Shown: piece after piece, positions 1 through 9,298 of the stretch
How the letters are laid out: every line of letters begins with the position of its first letter
How positions within the stretch are numbered: position 1 is the first letter of the stretch
Origin: Longimicrobiales bacterium
GTDB lineage: Bacteria; Gemmatimonadota; Gemmatimonadetes; Longimicrobiales; Gaopeijiaceae
NCBI GenBank assembly: GCA_958295645.1
Contig: OY282361.1
Span: 1,082,501-1,146,500, forward strand
Direction of reading: 5' to 3'
Length of the DNA: 64,000 nt
Position numbers and translations under genes: made by a program
Notes under the pieces: model-generated
The model's database searches: none
Told to the model about the DNA's origin: nothing
The model's input: the letters and a program-made list of their open reading frames with translations, nothing else

Positions 1-8
1 CTGTCTCG

Positions 9-40
9 CGGGGGCAAGGCCTCCTAGCCTTCGTCCCCCG
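9..40. terminator. Hairpin downstream of ku, possible terminator
   Basis: An inverted repeat with an outer stem CGGGGG/CCCCCG (9-14 and 35-40) and an inner stem AAGGC/GCCTT (16-20 and 27-31) around a 6-nt loop. It lies 30 bases beyond the ku stop on the minus strand. There is no T-tract, so it may act only as an mRNA 3' hairpin. The remaining bases 1-69 show no gene. Confidence 0.3.
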
Positions 41-69
41 CCGTCCCCCGGCTCGCCAGCGCGGCCGCC

Positions 70-903
70 CTAGCCCGCGGCCGCCTTCTTCGCGGGTTCT
101 TCCTGTTCTTCCTGCGCCTCTCCGGCGGCTTCGCCGGCGCCCAGACTGGCCTTCAGCGCCTCCATCAGGTCGATGATCTTGGTCTCGGGGCGCTCCTGCG
201 GCGCGACGGTGATTTGCTCGCCTTCGATCTTGCGGTCGACGAGTTCCTGCACCCGCTCCTTCACCTCGTCCCGGTATTGGGCGGGGTCGAAGGCGGCCGC
301 GGTGGCGTTGGCGACCAACTGCTTGGCCAGGGCCAACTCCGCGGCGTCCACCGTTCCGTCTTCCTGCGGCACCTCGTCGAAGGAGCGGAGTTCGCCGGGA
401 TAGAGCAACTGCTCCAGGACGAGGCCCTCGCCCGCGGGCCGGATCATGGTCAAGTACTGCTTGCCGCGCGCCGAGTACCGCGCGATCGCCACCACCGCGG
501 CCTCCGCCAAGGCGGCCGACAGCAGGCGGTAGGCCCGCCCGCCGCCCCTCGCGGGCCCCAGGTAGTAGGCGCGATCCAAGCACATGCGATCGATCTCGTC
601 GGCGGGAACAAACTCGGCGATCTCGATGAGTTCGGTGGACTGCGCCTCGATGGCCTTGAGTTCGTCCGGCTCGAAGGTCACGTACTGGTTCTTGGCGAAC
701 TCGTAGCCCTTGATCATGTCCTCGCGCGGCACGATCTCGCCGCTCCCCGCGTCCACGTACTGCTGCTTGACCCGCGCTCCCGTCTTCCGGTTGATCCAGT
801 TGAAGCGGATCTTGGAGGCCGGCTCCGCGGTCGAGTACAGCTTCACGGGAAGCGAGACGAGACCGAAGGAAATGGTCGCCGTGGCGATGGGACGGGCGCT
901 CAT
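70..903 (-). CDS. ku: Ku protein, non-homologous end joining
   Basis: Bacterial Ku, the homodimeric ring that binds double-strand DNA ends and recruits LigD. The start is placed at the ATG giving a 277-residue protein beginning MSARPIATATISFG, the invariant N-terminus of bacterial Ku; the longer reading upstream would run into ligD. The core beta-barrel (about residues 1-230) carries typical stretches such as SLPVKLYSTAEPA and DMIKGYEFAKNQYV. The C-terminal tail is short and rich in Glu, Lys and Ala, as in minimal bacterial Ku proteins. It is transcribed divergently from ligD with only 26 bases between the two starts, so the promoters must overlap one or the other coding region. Family assignment is firm; regulation is not visible. 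Confidence 0.95.
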   Translation of the reverse strand: MSARPIATATISFGLVSLPVKLYSTAEPASKIRFNWINRKTGARVKQQYVDAGSGEIVPREDMIKGYEFAKNQYVTFEPDELKAIEAQSTELIEIAEFVPADEIDRMCLDRAYYLGPARGGGRAYRLLSAALAEAAVVAIARYSARGKQYLTMIRPAGEGLVLEQLLYPGELRSFDEVPQEDGTVDAAELALAKQLVANATAAAFDPAQYRDEVKERVQELVDRKIEGEQITVAPQERPETKIIDLMEALKASLGAGEAAGEAQEEQEEPAKKAAAG

Positions 904-929
904 GCCTGAGAATCTGTAGGTTCTGGGCC

Positions 930-3458
930 ATGAGATCAACGAGCGAGGCCGGCGAACGCAAGCGCCCGCTTGAAGACTATCGCGCAAAGCGGTCGGCCTC
1001 GGCCACCGGCGAGCCCTTCAGCGGGGGGGCGAGCGCGAGCGGACGCCTCTTCGTGGTTCAGAAGCACCGGGCGTCGTCGTTGCATTGGGATCTCCGGCTC
1101 GAGATGGACGGCGTGCTCGTCTCCTGGGCGGTGCCCAAGGGGCCTTCGCCCAACCAGTCCGACAAGCGGCTGGCCGTCCACGTCGAGGACCACCCGCTGG
1201 AGTACGCGGACTTCGAAGGCGTCGTCCCGCCCGGCAACTACGGCGCGGGGCCGTCCATCCTCTGGGACCGGGGCTCCTGGCAGCCCGTCGGGGACCCGGC
1301 CGAGGGCATGGCCGCGGGAAAGCTCCTCTTCGACCTGCACGGCTACAAGCTGCGCGGACGGTGGACGCTGGTTCGGACCAAGGGGGGCGCCGACAACCAC
1401 TGGCTGCTCATCAAGGAGCGCGACGCCTACGAGGACCCGTCGGGGGGCACCGAAGGCTATCCCGACGACTCGATCCTCTCCGGGCTGACGGTGGAGCAGT
1501 TGGGCGAAGGGGGCGACGTGGGCGCGGCGCTTCGGGCGCGGTGCCGATCCCTGGGCGCCGAGGCGGCGGAGGTGGACGGAGGCGGCCTGGCCCTGATGCT
1601 CGCGGAGTCGAGCGCCGAGCCGTTTTCCCGGGAGGGCTGGGTGTTCGAGATCAAGTACGACGGCTACCGGGCGCTGGCCGATGGCGGGCGGGCGGCGGCG
1701 CGGTTGTTCTCCAGGAACGGCAACGATTTGACGCGGACGTTCCCGGAGGTGGCGCGGGCGGTGCGCGGCCTGCCCTACCGCGGCTTCCTGCTGGACGGCG
1801 AGGTCGTGGTGACCGGGGAGTCGGGCGTTCCCAGCTTTCGGCTGATCCAGAAGCGGGGCCGCCTGCGGCGCGAGAGCGACGTGGCTCGGGCGGCGGCCGA
1901 GCGGCCCGCGACGTACTTCGCGTTCGACCTGCTCGCGTTCGAGGGATTCGATCTGCGTCCCCTGCCCCTCTTGGCCCGAAAGGAGATCCTGCGCGAGGCG
2001 CTGCCGTCGGTCGGGCCGGTGCGGTATTCGGAGCACATCGCCGGCGCCGGAGAGGCGGTGTTCGCGAACGTCGTGGCGATGGGTCTCGAGGGCGTCGTCG
2101 GGAAGCGGGCGGAGTCGCCGTACGTCGGGGGGCGCAGCCGCTCTTGGGTCAAGGTGCGAGCCCTGCGCACGGACGACTTCGTGGTGCACGGCTTCACCGA
2201 GCCGGAGGTCGGCGACGGATTCGGGGCGCTTCATCTGGCGCAGTACGACGACCGGGGCGAGGCGGTCTACAGGGGCCGGGTGGGCAGCGGGTTCTCGGCC
2301 CGGGCGCTGCGCGAGCTGAGCGCGGCGCTGCGAGGCCTGGAGCCCTCGCCGCCGCCGAAGCAGGCTGAGGCGGGTCCGGGGCGGCACCGGTGGGTGGCGC
2401 CGGCGCTGGTGGCGGAAGTGCGGTACCAGGAGGTGACCGAGGCGGGGCATCTGCGGCAGCCGATCTTCCTGCGCCTTCGCGACGACAAGCCTCCGCGCGA
2501 ATGCACTGTGCAGGAGGCCGGGCGCGCCTTGCCGGAGCCTGTGCGGGTCGAGCGGTCGGAATCCAAGAAGGTGGTGCACTTCTCGAACCTGGAGAAGATC
2601 CTCTGGCCCGAAGACGGATACGCGAAGCAGGACCTGGTGGACTACTACCGGTCGGCGGCCCCTTGGATTCTGCCGCACCTCTCCAGCCGGCCCGTCGTGC
2701 TGACGCGCTATCCCGACGGCATCCACGGCAAGTCCTTCTTCCAGAAGCACGCGCCCGAGTTCGCTCCCGCTTGGATGCGTCGGACGCGCATCTACAGCGA
2801 GGGCGCCGAGCGGGAGGTCGACTACTTCGTGGCGGAGGACGTCGAATCGCTGCTCTACATCGCCAACAGCGCGAGCATTCCGCTGCATGTGTGGCTCAGC
2901 CGCGTCCCGGACGTCGCCCATCCCGACTACTGCGTGCTGGACCTGGACCCGAAGGAGGCACCCTTTGCGCACGTCGTCGAGATCGCGGTCCTGCTCAAGC
3001 GGCTGGCCGACGAGATCGCACTGCCGGCGTTCGTCAAGACGAGCGGCTCGACGGGGCTTCACGTGGCCTTCCCGCTCGGCGGCCTCGCGACCTACCAGCA
3101 GTCGCGCGCGCTCGGGGAGCTGCTGGCGCTCGCGGTGGTTCGGGAGCTGGGGGAGGTCGCGACGGTGGCGCGCCGTCCCTCCCAGCGCGAAGGCAAGGTG
3201 TACGTGGATTTCGTCCAGAACGGGCACGGACGGCTCATCGCGGCCCCGTACTGCGTGCGGCCGCTGCCGGGCGCCCCGGTGTCCGCGCCCTTGGACTGGG
3301 CCGAAGTGAAGGCCGGGCTGTCGCTCCGGGACTACACGATCAAGACCGTGCCCGCGCGCATGGCGGCGCTGGGAAGGGATCCGTTCGCCGGGGCGCTGGA
3401 CATGGAGCCCGACTTGCGAGGGAGCCTCGGCCGGTTGCGGTCGGTACTGGGGATATGA
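930..3458 (+). CDS. ligD: Multifunctional NHEJ DNA ligase D
   Basis: 842-residue LigD with domain order 3'-phosphoesterase, ATP-dependent ligase, primase-polymerase, as in Pseudomonas LigD and unlike the mycobacterial order. The phosphoesterase domain (about 39-190) has H46, H52 and D54 in KHRASSLHWDLRLEMDG. Ligase motif I is EIKYDGYR with the adenylated Lys at residue 242. The polymerase domain starts near residue 560 (HFSNLEKILWPEDG) and includes the metal-binding aspartates in VLDLDPKEAP. It processes, fills and seals broken ends bound by the divergent Ku. Length is normal for three-domain LigD and the frame is intact throughout. The ATG start has a weak ribosome site. Confidence 0.97.
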   Translation: MRSTSEAGERKRPLEDYRAKRSASATGEPFSGGASASGRLFVVQKHRASSLHWDLRLEMDGVLVSWAVPKGPSPNQSDKRLAVHVEDHPLEYADFEGVVPPGNYGAGPSILWDRGSWQPVGDPAEGMAAGKLLFDLHGYKLRGRWTLVRTKGGADNHWLLIKERDAYEDPSGGTEGYPDDSILSGLTVEQLGEGGDVGAALRARCRSLGAEAAEVDGGGLALMLAESSAEPFSREGWVFEIKYDGYRALADGGRAAARLFSRNGNDLTRTFPEVARAVRGLPYRGFLLDGEVVVTGESGVPSFRLIQKRGRLRRESDVARAAAERPATYFAFDLLAFEGFDLRPLPLLARKEILREALPSVGPVRYSEHIAGAGEAVFANVVAMGLEGVVGKRAESPYVGGRSRSWVKVRALRTDDFVVHGFTEPEVGDGFGALHLAQYDDRGEAVYRGRVGSGFSARALRELSAALRGLEPSPPPKQAEAGPGRHRWVAPALVAEVRYQEVTEAGHLRQPIFLRLRDDKPPRECTVQEAGRALPEPVRVERSESKKVVHFSNLEKILWPEDGYAKQDLVDYYRSAAPWILPHLSSRPVVLTRYPDGIHGKSFFQKHAPEFAPAWMRRTRIYSEGAEREVDYFVAEDVESLLYIANSASIPLHVWLSRVPDVAHPDYCVLDLDPKEAPFAHVVEIAVLLKRLADEIALPAFVKTSGSTGLHVAFPLGGLATYQQSRALGELLALAVVRELGEVATVARRPSQREGKVYVDFVQNGHGRLIAAPYCVRPLPGAPVSAPLDWAEVKAGLSLRDYTIKTVPARMAALGRDPFAGALDMEPDLRGSLGRLRSVLGI

Positions 3459-3552
3459 GCGGGGCGGCCGACGTCCGTCGCCGGGCGCGGCTCGTTTAGG
3501 CGAAGGCCGCCGTGGGCTGGGGCTCGGGTTGCGGCGAGGGCGAGGGCGCGCG

Positions 3553-4872
3553 TCAGGCGCGATTGGGAGCGGGGATGCCGAACTCCCGCAAGGTGGTTTC
3601 CACCGTGGGGCGCCCGACTCGCATTCTGTCGTCGTTCAGCAGGTACGAGAACAGGTAGCCGGCGGCGAGCATGAGTATGCCGATGAGGAAGCAGTACATC
3701 ACCGCCCGGTCCGGATACTGGTCCTTGAGGAACCCGACGTACATCGGGCCGAAGATGCCGGCCATGGCCCAGGCCGTGAGGATCACACCGTAGAGGGTGG
3801 ACATCCTCTTGGTCCCGAACACGGCGAGGATGAAGGGCGGCATGGTCGCGAACCCGCCGCCGAAGCACAGCAGCACGTAGCACACCAGGATCGAGAACAC
3901 CCACGGGTTGGACTCGGTCATCAGCACCCCGAACACGACCATCTGGCTGGCCAGGAGGATGCGGAACACCTTGACGCGCCCGATTCGGTCGGACAGCGAG
4001 CCCCAGAACAGCCTTCCCCCGCCGTTGCACAGGGAACTCGCGGCGATCAGCGTCGCCCCGTATTCGGCGAGGACCGCGGGCTCGAGCGAGGGGTCGGCCA
4101 AGCCCCACACTTCCTGCAGCAGCTCGGACTGGAAGCTGATGACCGAAATGCCCGCGGCGATGTTGAAGAAGAACACCAGCCACATGAGGACGAACTGCAC
4201 GGAGAGCAGGTAGCCCCGGGTCTCCGGGGGCGCGGGAACGGGCGCAGCGACCGTCGCGGGCCGGGCCTCGGCCTCGGCGTCCGGCGGATTGCTCAGCGCC
4301 AAGCTGCACGGAACCATGACGCAGGCGAAGACGACGCCCATCCACATGAAGACGAGCGGCAGGTCGCCTTCCGCCCTCGCGATGAGAACCGGCGCGATTC
4401 CCTTGCTCATCAGCAACGCGCCCAGCCCGAAGCCCATGACCACGATGCCGCTGACCCGCCCCTTCTTGTCGGGAAACCACTTGACGGCCGTGGTCACCGG
4501 GGTTCCGTAGCCGAGGCCGATCCCCATGCCGCCGACGATGCCGAAGCCCAGATGGAACAGGGGCACCAACTCCATGCGGAGCGCCAGGCCTGCGATCAAG
4601 TAGCCGACGGCGAACAAGAGGCTGCCCGCCAGGGCCATGCGGCGGGGCCCCACCTTCGGCAGCACCTTGCCCGCCCAGGCAGCCGACATTCCGATCGAGA
4701 AGAACGCGGCGCTGATCGCGAGAGCGGTCTCCGTGTACGTCCATCCGTATTGCCGCACCAGGATCGTCTGAAAGAAGCTCCACGCGTAGACCGTGCCGAA
4801 GCAGACATGCAACGACGTGCAGCAGAACACCACCATCGCGCGCGGCGGCCGCGCCAGCCGTTGCCAGCTCAC
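3553..4872 (-). CDS. OFA-family MFS transporter (oxalate/formate antiporter-like)
   Basis: 439-residue inner-membrane carrier with about 12 hydrophobic helices. The N-terminus has the OFA-type signature FGTVYAWSFFQTILVRQYGW, followed by the family-typical GIGLGYGTPVTTAVKWFPDKKG around residues 120-140. The C-terminal half has SDRIGR, the conserved loop of the sixth-seventh helix repeat. OFA members exchange small mono- or dicarboxylates (oxalate/formate, lactate); the substrate here cannot be read. It lies 61 bases downstream of the outputless sensor gene and in the same direction, so it may be the transport end of the binding-protein/sensor operon. It converges with ligD across 94 bases that show no clear terminator. 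Confidence 0.88.
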   Translation of the reverse strand: MSWQRLARPPRAMVVFCCTSLHVCFGTVYAWSFFQTILVRQYGWTYTETALAISAAFFSIGMSAAWAGKVLPKVGPRRMALAGSLLFAVGYLIAGLALRMELVPLFHLGFGIVGGMGIGLGYGTPVTTAVKWFPDKKGRVSGIVVMGFGLGALLMSKGIAPVLIARAEGDLPLVFMWMGVVFACVMVPCSLALSNPPDAEAEARPATVAAPVPAPPETRGYLLSVQFVLMWLVFFFNIAAGISVISFQSELLQEVWGLADPSLEPAVLAEYGATLIAASSLCNGGGRLFWGSLSDRIGRVKVFRILLASQMVVFGVLMTESNPWVFSILVCYVLLCFGGGFATMPPFILAVFGTKRMSTLYGVILTAWAMAGIFGPMYVGFLKDQYPDRAVMYCFLIGILMLAAGYLFSYLLNDDRMRVGRPTVETTLREFGIPAPNRA

Positions 4873-4933
4873 CGAGCGCCGGCGCCTCCCCGCGCCTCCC
4901 GAGCCCGCGCACCGCCTCCCGCGACGCCCACGA

Positions 4934-5683
4934 CTACCCCGCGCTCTCGCCGGAGTCGGCGTCCGGACGGTTCTCCGAGGCCGTCGGCGAGCGAGCGACG
5001 TGCGCGAAGAGCCGCGCCAGGTGTCCGGCCTCGTCGTCGCGTTCCAGCAGCTTGCTGGCGGGCCCGTCCGCGCCGGCGTCCCCTCGGGCCAGGGCCACGG
5101 CGTACGCCAGCAGGTCCCCCAAAGGCTTCGCGGCCAAGTTGACGAACCAGATGGACGACAGGAACCCCACCACGACCAGAATGGAAATGAGGTAGTTCTG
5201 CTGGCCGATTGCGCGCTGGACCTTCAACGCCACGAGGTCCGTGTCCAAGCCCACGTGGACAGTGCCCGCCATGCCGGCCAGAATGGGCATGCCGACCTCG
5301 ACGAAGTTCCCCAGGCCCGGCAGTTGTCTCTGCACCGCTTCGGTGCTGTTCGGTTCGCTGTCCAGGATGTCCTGGGGGATGCCGGGCACGAAGGTGTGAG
5401 CCAGGAACTCGCCGGTTTCGCTGGTGATGTAGATGTAGCGGATGCTCTGAATCTCGGCGAACTGGTCGATCAGCGACTGCAGGGCGGACAGGTCGCGGTT
5501 GAGCAGGATGTCCACGCTCGAATCCGCGATGGTCTTCGCGATGCTGCGGCTGTTGGTCTCGTACTCCGCCGAGAGCTGCGTGTCGATGGTGCGGATCCAC
5601 AGCAGCGAAGTCGAGATGAGGATCAGGAAGAACAGGAACAGGACGCCGAACAGCGTCTTTCGGAAGAGCTTCTTGACTTTCAT
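4934..5683 (-). CDS. Membrane sensor protein with HAMP-like region and no output domain
   Basis: 249-residue protein with a first membrane helix near residues 12-31, an extracytoplasmic domain of about 135 residues, a second helix near 166-188 (ISILVVVGFLSSIWFVNLAA), then a short HAMP-like stretch (AAKPLGDLLAYAVALARGD) and a polar tail. The layout is that of the input half of a histidine kinase or chemoreceptor, but the frame stops with no kinase, cyclase or methyl-accepting domain, and the next gene begins 61 bases on. ATG is one base past the stop of the substrate-binding protein gene, so translation is probably coupled. I infer that it senses ligand together with that binding protein and signals through a partner encoded elsewhere; a remnant of a former kinase is the alternative. 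No named family was recognised. Confidence 0.75.
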   Translation of the reverse strand: MKVKKLFRKTLFGVLFLFFLILISTSLLWIRTIDTQLSAEYETNSRSIAKTIADSSVDILLNRDLSALQSLIDQFAEIQSIRYIYITSETGEFLAHTFVPGIPQDILDSEPNSTEAVQRQLPGLGNFVEVGMPILAGMAGTVHVGLDTDLVALKVQRAIGQQNYLISILVVVGFLSSIWFVNLAAKPLGDLLAYAVALARGDAGADGPASKLLERDDEAGHLARLFAHVARSPTASENRPDADSGESAG

Positions 5684-5684
5684 C

Positions 5685-7157
5685 TCAGCCCAGTTCCGCT
5701 TCCCAGTCGTCGAGAGTCACGAACCGGTCGTCGTCCACCACCGTGTAGTAGACGCTTTGCAGCCCCTGCCGCCGGTCTGGGCCAAAGGAGACCATCTCTC
5801 CGATTCCCAAGTCGAAGTTGCGGACGGAAAACACGGCCTGCTCAAGGTCGCTCCGCTTCGGATCGCTCCCCACGCGGCGCAGGATCTCCACCATCAGCTT
5901 GGCGTTGAGGAAGCCTTCGAGGCTGACGAAGCTGTGCGGAAACGGCGTATACGGTTCGGTGACGAGGTCTTGGGGCGGCTGCGGATCGTAGCGCTGCATC
6001 ATCTCGCGATACTCTTGAACCGCGGGAATGGAGGTGTCGTGGTAGCTGGGCACGACCTGCGAGTTGACGAGGAGTTCGGTGTACCGGCGGCTGTCCTCTT
6101 GGCCGTCGGTCAAGAGCTTGAGCAGGTTCTCGCTGCCCACGAACGACAGGTTGGCCATGGGCACGCCCGGGCCGCTTCCGCCCTCCAAGCCGAAATCGAC
6201 GGCGTCCCGGGCGAAGGCCGCGCAGGCGGCGTAGGAGCCCACGCAGATCACCGCGTCCGGGGAGCCCCTCTTCAGAATCTCCACCTGCTCGCGCATGCTG
6301 CTCGTGAACTGTTGGCCGCGCCGGTAGGTGGCCTCGCCGGCGAGATCGAGTCCATGCCGCTCCAGCGCCCGCTTCACGCCCTCCCAGCCGCTGCGTCCGT
6401 AGGCGTCGGCTTGGTAGAACACCGCAATGCGCCGCCTGCCGATGCGAACGAAGTTGTCCACCAGTCCACCCGTCTCCTGGCGATACGACGCGCGCAGGTT
6501 GAAGGCGAAGTCGCCGTACGGCGGCTCCCTCTGCGGTTGCGCGCCCGTGAAGGGAAAGAAGAGGTAGATGTTCTCGTCCTGGAACTTCTTGAGCAGGGGC
6601 AGGACGCGCGTGACCGTCGGCGTGCCCACGTAGCCGAACAGGAGGAAGACCCGGTCCTCGAGCATGAGCGTGCGCGTGTTCTGCACCGAGGGGTCGGGCT
6701 GGTAGCCGTCGTCGTACGTCTTGAGGACGATCCGCCGGCCTCCGACGCCGCCCGCCCGGTTGACGTGCTCGAAGTACGCGCTGGCGCCGCGGTAGAGTTC
6801 GATGCCGAGGCCCTGCGACGGTCCGGAGAACGCCGCGGAGACGCCCAGCACGATCTCGTCCTGGCGGCCTCTTGCCGAGGGACGAGAGAGGCTCTTTGCC
6901 GAGCGCGCCTCCGCCGGCCCCGCCCCGCCTTGCACCGCTCCGGCTGCCTTGGCGGCCGGGCTCAGGACGCAACCCGCCAGCGCGGTCTGCAACATGAGCC
7001 GCCGGCTGATGGGCGGAGCGGGTTCTTGGCACGCCTGCTCGGGACTGTCGGCGCCGACTGGGCTCGGGGCGGGCGGGGCTTGCACTGCGTCGCCCGAGCC
7101 GGGCTTCGGGCGCTTGCGCGATCGGTTGCTGCCGCAAAGACCGCTTGGACTATTCAC
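5685..7157 (-). CDS. ABC-type branched-chain amino acid/amide substrate-binding protein, Tat lipoprotein
   Basis: About 490 residues. Residues from about 85 match the type-I periplasmic binding family used for branched-chain amino acids, amides and urea (EIVLGVSAAFSGPSQGLG; GYVGTPTVTRVLPLLKKF; RIAVFYQADAYGRSGWEGV). The N-terminal export signal has a twin-arginine motif SRRLMLQ at residues 51-57 followed by a lipobox LAGC at 60-63, suggesting Tat export and lipidation. GTG at 7157 is chosen because it has GGAAGGG about nine bases upstream and leaves a Tat-length n-region; GTG at 7085 is the alternative. No ABC permease or ATPase lies nearby. It is followed after one base by the membrane sensor, so a sensory role is as likely as transport. 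Confidence 0.85.
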   Translation of the reverse strand: MNSPSGLCGSNRSRKRPKPGSGDAVQAPPAPSPVGADSPEQACQEPAPPISRRLMLQTALAGCVLSPAAKAAGAVQGGAGPAEARSAKSLSRPSARGRQDEIVLGVSAAFSGPSQGLGIELYRGASAYFEHVNRAGGVGGRRIVLKTYDDGYQPDPSVQNTRTLMLEDRVFLLFGYVGTPTVTRVLPLLKKFQDENIYLFFPFTGAQPQREPPYGDFAFNLRASYRQETGGLVDNFVRIGRRRIAVFYQADAYGRSGWEGVKRALERHGLDLAGEATYRRGQQFTSSMREQVEILKRGSPDAVICVGSYAACAAFARDAVDFGLEGGSGPGVPMANLSFVGSENLLKLLTDGQEDSRRYTELLVNSQVVPSYHDTSIPAVQEYREMMQRYDPQPPQDLVTEPYTPFPHSFVSLEGFLNAKLMVEILRRVGSDPKRSDLEQAVFSVRNFDLGIGEMVSFGPDRRQGLQSVYYTVVDDDRFVTLDDWEAELG

Positions 7158-7189
7158 GTTCCACGACCCTTCCGCCTTGGGGACGATCG

Positions 7190-9298
7190 TCAGCCTTTTG
7201 GACACGAGTCGATTGGCGAGGCTTCGTCCAAAGTAGTCCCCAAGTTCCTCCGAATCAATGCGCCCGGCTCCGGGTCGCGGCCCATGAAGGCGCGAAACAG
7301 CTCCTCCGGGTCGTGGCGGTCCCCCTGCGACAGGACGCAGTCGAGGAACGCCCTGCCCGTCGCCGGATTCATGGAGCCTTCGCTTCGAAAGCGGGAGAAG
7401 GCGTCGGCTTCGAGCGTCTCCGACCACAGGTACGAGTAGTACGCGGACGCGTAGCCGCCCCCGAAGACGTGCGAGAAGGAGGCCAGTCCGTGCAGCTCGA
7501 CGAAGCGCCGCGAGGGCACGAAGGGGCGAAGGGCTTCGGCGGCATACGCCATGAGCGGAGCGTCGCCGCTGTAGCTGCGGTGCAGCTCGAGGTCCAGGTT
7601 GGCGAGCGCGACCTGGCGCATCTGGCGCCAGCCGCCCATGAAGCGCCGCGCCGCCAAGAGCTGGTCCAACAGGTCCGGCGGCAACGGCTCGCCAGTCTCG
7701 TGATGGCGGGCGAAGACTGCGAGCGGCTCCGCCTCCCAGGTCCAGTTCTCCATGATTTGGGACGGGACCTCCACCCAGTCCCAGGCGACGTTGACGCCGC
7801 CCCGTCCCGGAATCTCGACCCGCGAGGCGACGTGGTGAAGCAGATGGCCGAACTCGTGGAACAGCGTCCGCACCTCGGCGTGCGTGAGCAAGGCGGGCCG
7901 TCCGCCGGAAGGCGGCGTGAAGTTGGCCCCGACGAAGCCCAGGTTCGGCTCGAATCCCCCGCTCCGGGGACCGCCGGAAATCAAGCTGTCCATCCAGGCC
8001 CCCTGCCGCTTGGTGTCCCGCGGGAACCAGTCCGTGTAGAAAGATCCCAAGTGAACGCCCGCCTCGTCGCGCACTTCGAAGAACGAGACGTCCTCGTGCC
8101 AGGCGGAGGCGTCCTCCTCCGTCACCGAGAGGCCGAACAGGTGCCTGGCGATCTCGAAGAGGCCGGCCTGCACCTCTTCCAGCGGAAACCACGACCTCAG
8201 CGCCTCGTCGTCCACGTCGAAGCGTTCCTTGCGCATCCTCTCCGTCAGGTAGGCCACGTCCCAGGGCTGGAGGGCGCCCATGCCCGCCTGTCGAGCGCGA
8301 GCCTCGAGTTGGCGGGCGTCTCGCTCGTAGAAAGGGCGGGTGCGGCCGGCCAAGTCGTCCAGGAAGCGCCTGACCGCCTCGCCGGTGCGCGCCATCGCGT
8401 CCTCCAGCCGGTAGTCCGGGAAGCCGTCGTAGCCCAGGAGGCCCGCCAGTTCGCGCCTCGCCGCCAGAATGCGTTCGGCCAGGGGGCCGTTGTCGTGTTC
8501 GCCGCCTGCACAGCGGCCCATGTACGCTTCGTAGATCTCTTGCCGGAGCCCCCGGTCGTCGGCGTGCTTGAGGACGGCCTGCACGCTAGGCATGTCCAGC
8601 GTCAGCGTCCAGCCGGGCAGGTCTCGCTCCTTCGCGCGCTGGGCCGCCAGGGCGAGAGCGTCCTCCGGGAGTCCCGCGAGAGAGTCGGGCTCCGAGAGGT
8701 GCTTGGCGAAGGCGGCCGTCTCGTCCAGCACGTTCTCCTCGAAACGGCGGCCGAGCTCCGCAAGTTCGACTCGCAGCCTCTCCAAGCGTTGCTTCCTTCC
8801 CGCTTCGAGGCCGGCGCCGGCGCGGCGAAACTCCCGGAGCGTCTTGCGAAGATGCCTTGCCCGGAGCGCCGAAAGGGCGCCCTCCTCGCGGGAGGCCGAG
8901 AACTCGCGCAGCCTCCGGTGGAGTCCGTCGTGGTGGAGCAGGCGGGTCCAGAACTTCGCCAGGTCGGGGAGGGCGGCGGCGTGCGCCTGGCGGAGTGTCG
9001 GCGTGGCGTGGACGTTGGCCAAGTGCGAGACGGGCGCCCACACGCGGGCGACCCGGTCGGCGAGGTCGTCGAGCGGCTTCAGGGGGTCGTCGGCTCCGGC
9101 GCTTCCGCTCGCCACCTCGTCGATGCGCCTGCGGGCCTCGGCCAACGCCGCCGAGAGGGCGGGTTCGACGTGTTCGGCGCGAATGCGGTCGAAGGGAATG
9201 CGGCCGCCCGGCTCCAGGCGCTCCAAGAGAGGATTGTTCAAGGGGACTTCGCTTTCGTTCAGTTCGTCGCGGACTCGGCCGGCAGGCCGCGGACCCAT
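7190..9298 (-). CDS. prlC: M3 family oligopeptidase (oligopeptidase A-like)
   Basis: Zinc metallopeptidase of family M3, cytoplasmic, cleaving short peptides. The catalytic motif HEFGHLLHH is near residue 481, with the downstream glutamate in the VEVPSQIMENW segment. Other family landmarks are GSFYTDWFPRD and FGGGYASAYYSY. ATG at 9298 gives 702 residues and overlaps the upstream hydrolase gene by 40 bases. A TTG at 9241 gives 683 residues starting MNNPLLERLE, which resembles the N-terminus of E. coli oligopeptidase A and is a serious alternative. It sits in a leftward run with the alpha/beta hydrolase upstream and the binding protein 32 bases downstream. Function is secure, start is not. Confidence 0.93.
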   Translation of the reverse strand: MGPRPAGRVRDELNESEVPLNNPLLERLEPGGRIPFDRIRAEHVEPALSAALAEARRRIDEVASGSAGADDPLKPLDDLADRVARVWAPVSHLANVHATPTLRQAHAAALPDLAKFWTRLLHHDGLHRRLREFSASREEGALSALRARHLRKTLREFRRAGAGLEAGRKQRLERLRVELAELGRRFEENVLDETAAFAKHLSEPDSLAGLPEDALALAAQRAKERDLPGWTLTLDMPSVQAVLKHADDRGLRQEIYEAYMGRCAGGEHDNGPLAERILAARRELAGLLGYDGFPDYRLEDAMARTGEAVRRFLDDLAGRTRPFYERDARQLEARARQAGMGALQPWDVAYLTERMRKERFDVDDEALRSWFPLEEVQAGLFEIARHLFGLSVTEEDASAWHEDVSFFEVRDEAGVHLGSFYTDWFPRDTKRQGAWMDSLISGGPRSGGFEPNLGFVGANFTPPSGGRPALLTHAEVRTLFHEFGHLLHHVASRVEIPGRGGVNVAWDWVEVPSQIMENWTWEAEPLAVFARHHETGEPLPPDLLDQLLAARRFMGGWRQMRQVALANLDLELHRSYSGDAPLMAYAAEALRPFVPSRRFVELHGLASFSHVFGGGYASAYYSYLWSETLEADAFSRFRSEGSMNPATGRAFLDCVLSQGDRHDPEELFRAFMGRDPEPGALIRRNLGTTLDEASPIDSCPKG

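Noticed and set aside
7158-8192. An N-terminal extension of the binding-protein frame (to 835 residues)
   Set aside because: It runs antiparallel in phase through the M3 peptidase coding sequence on the same strand, has Arg/Gly-rich composition of a shadow frame and no similarity to anything; the peptidase frame there is clearly the real one.
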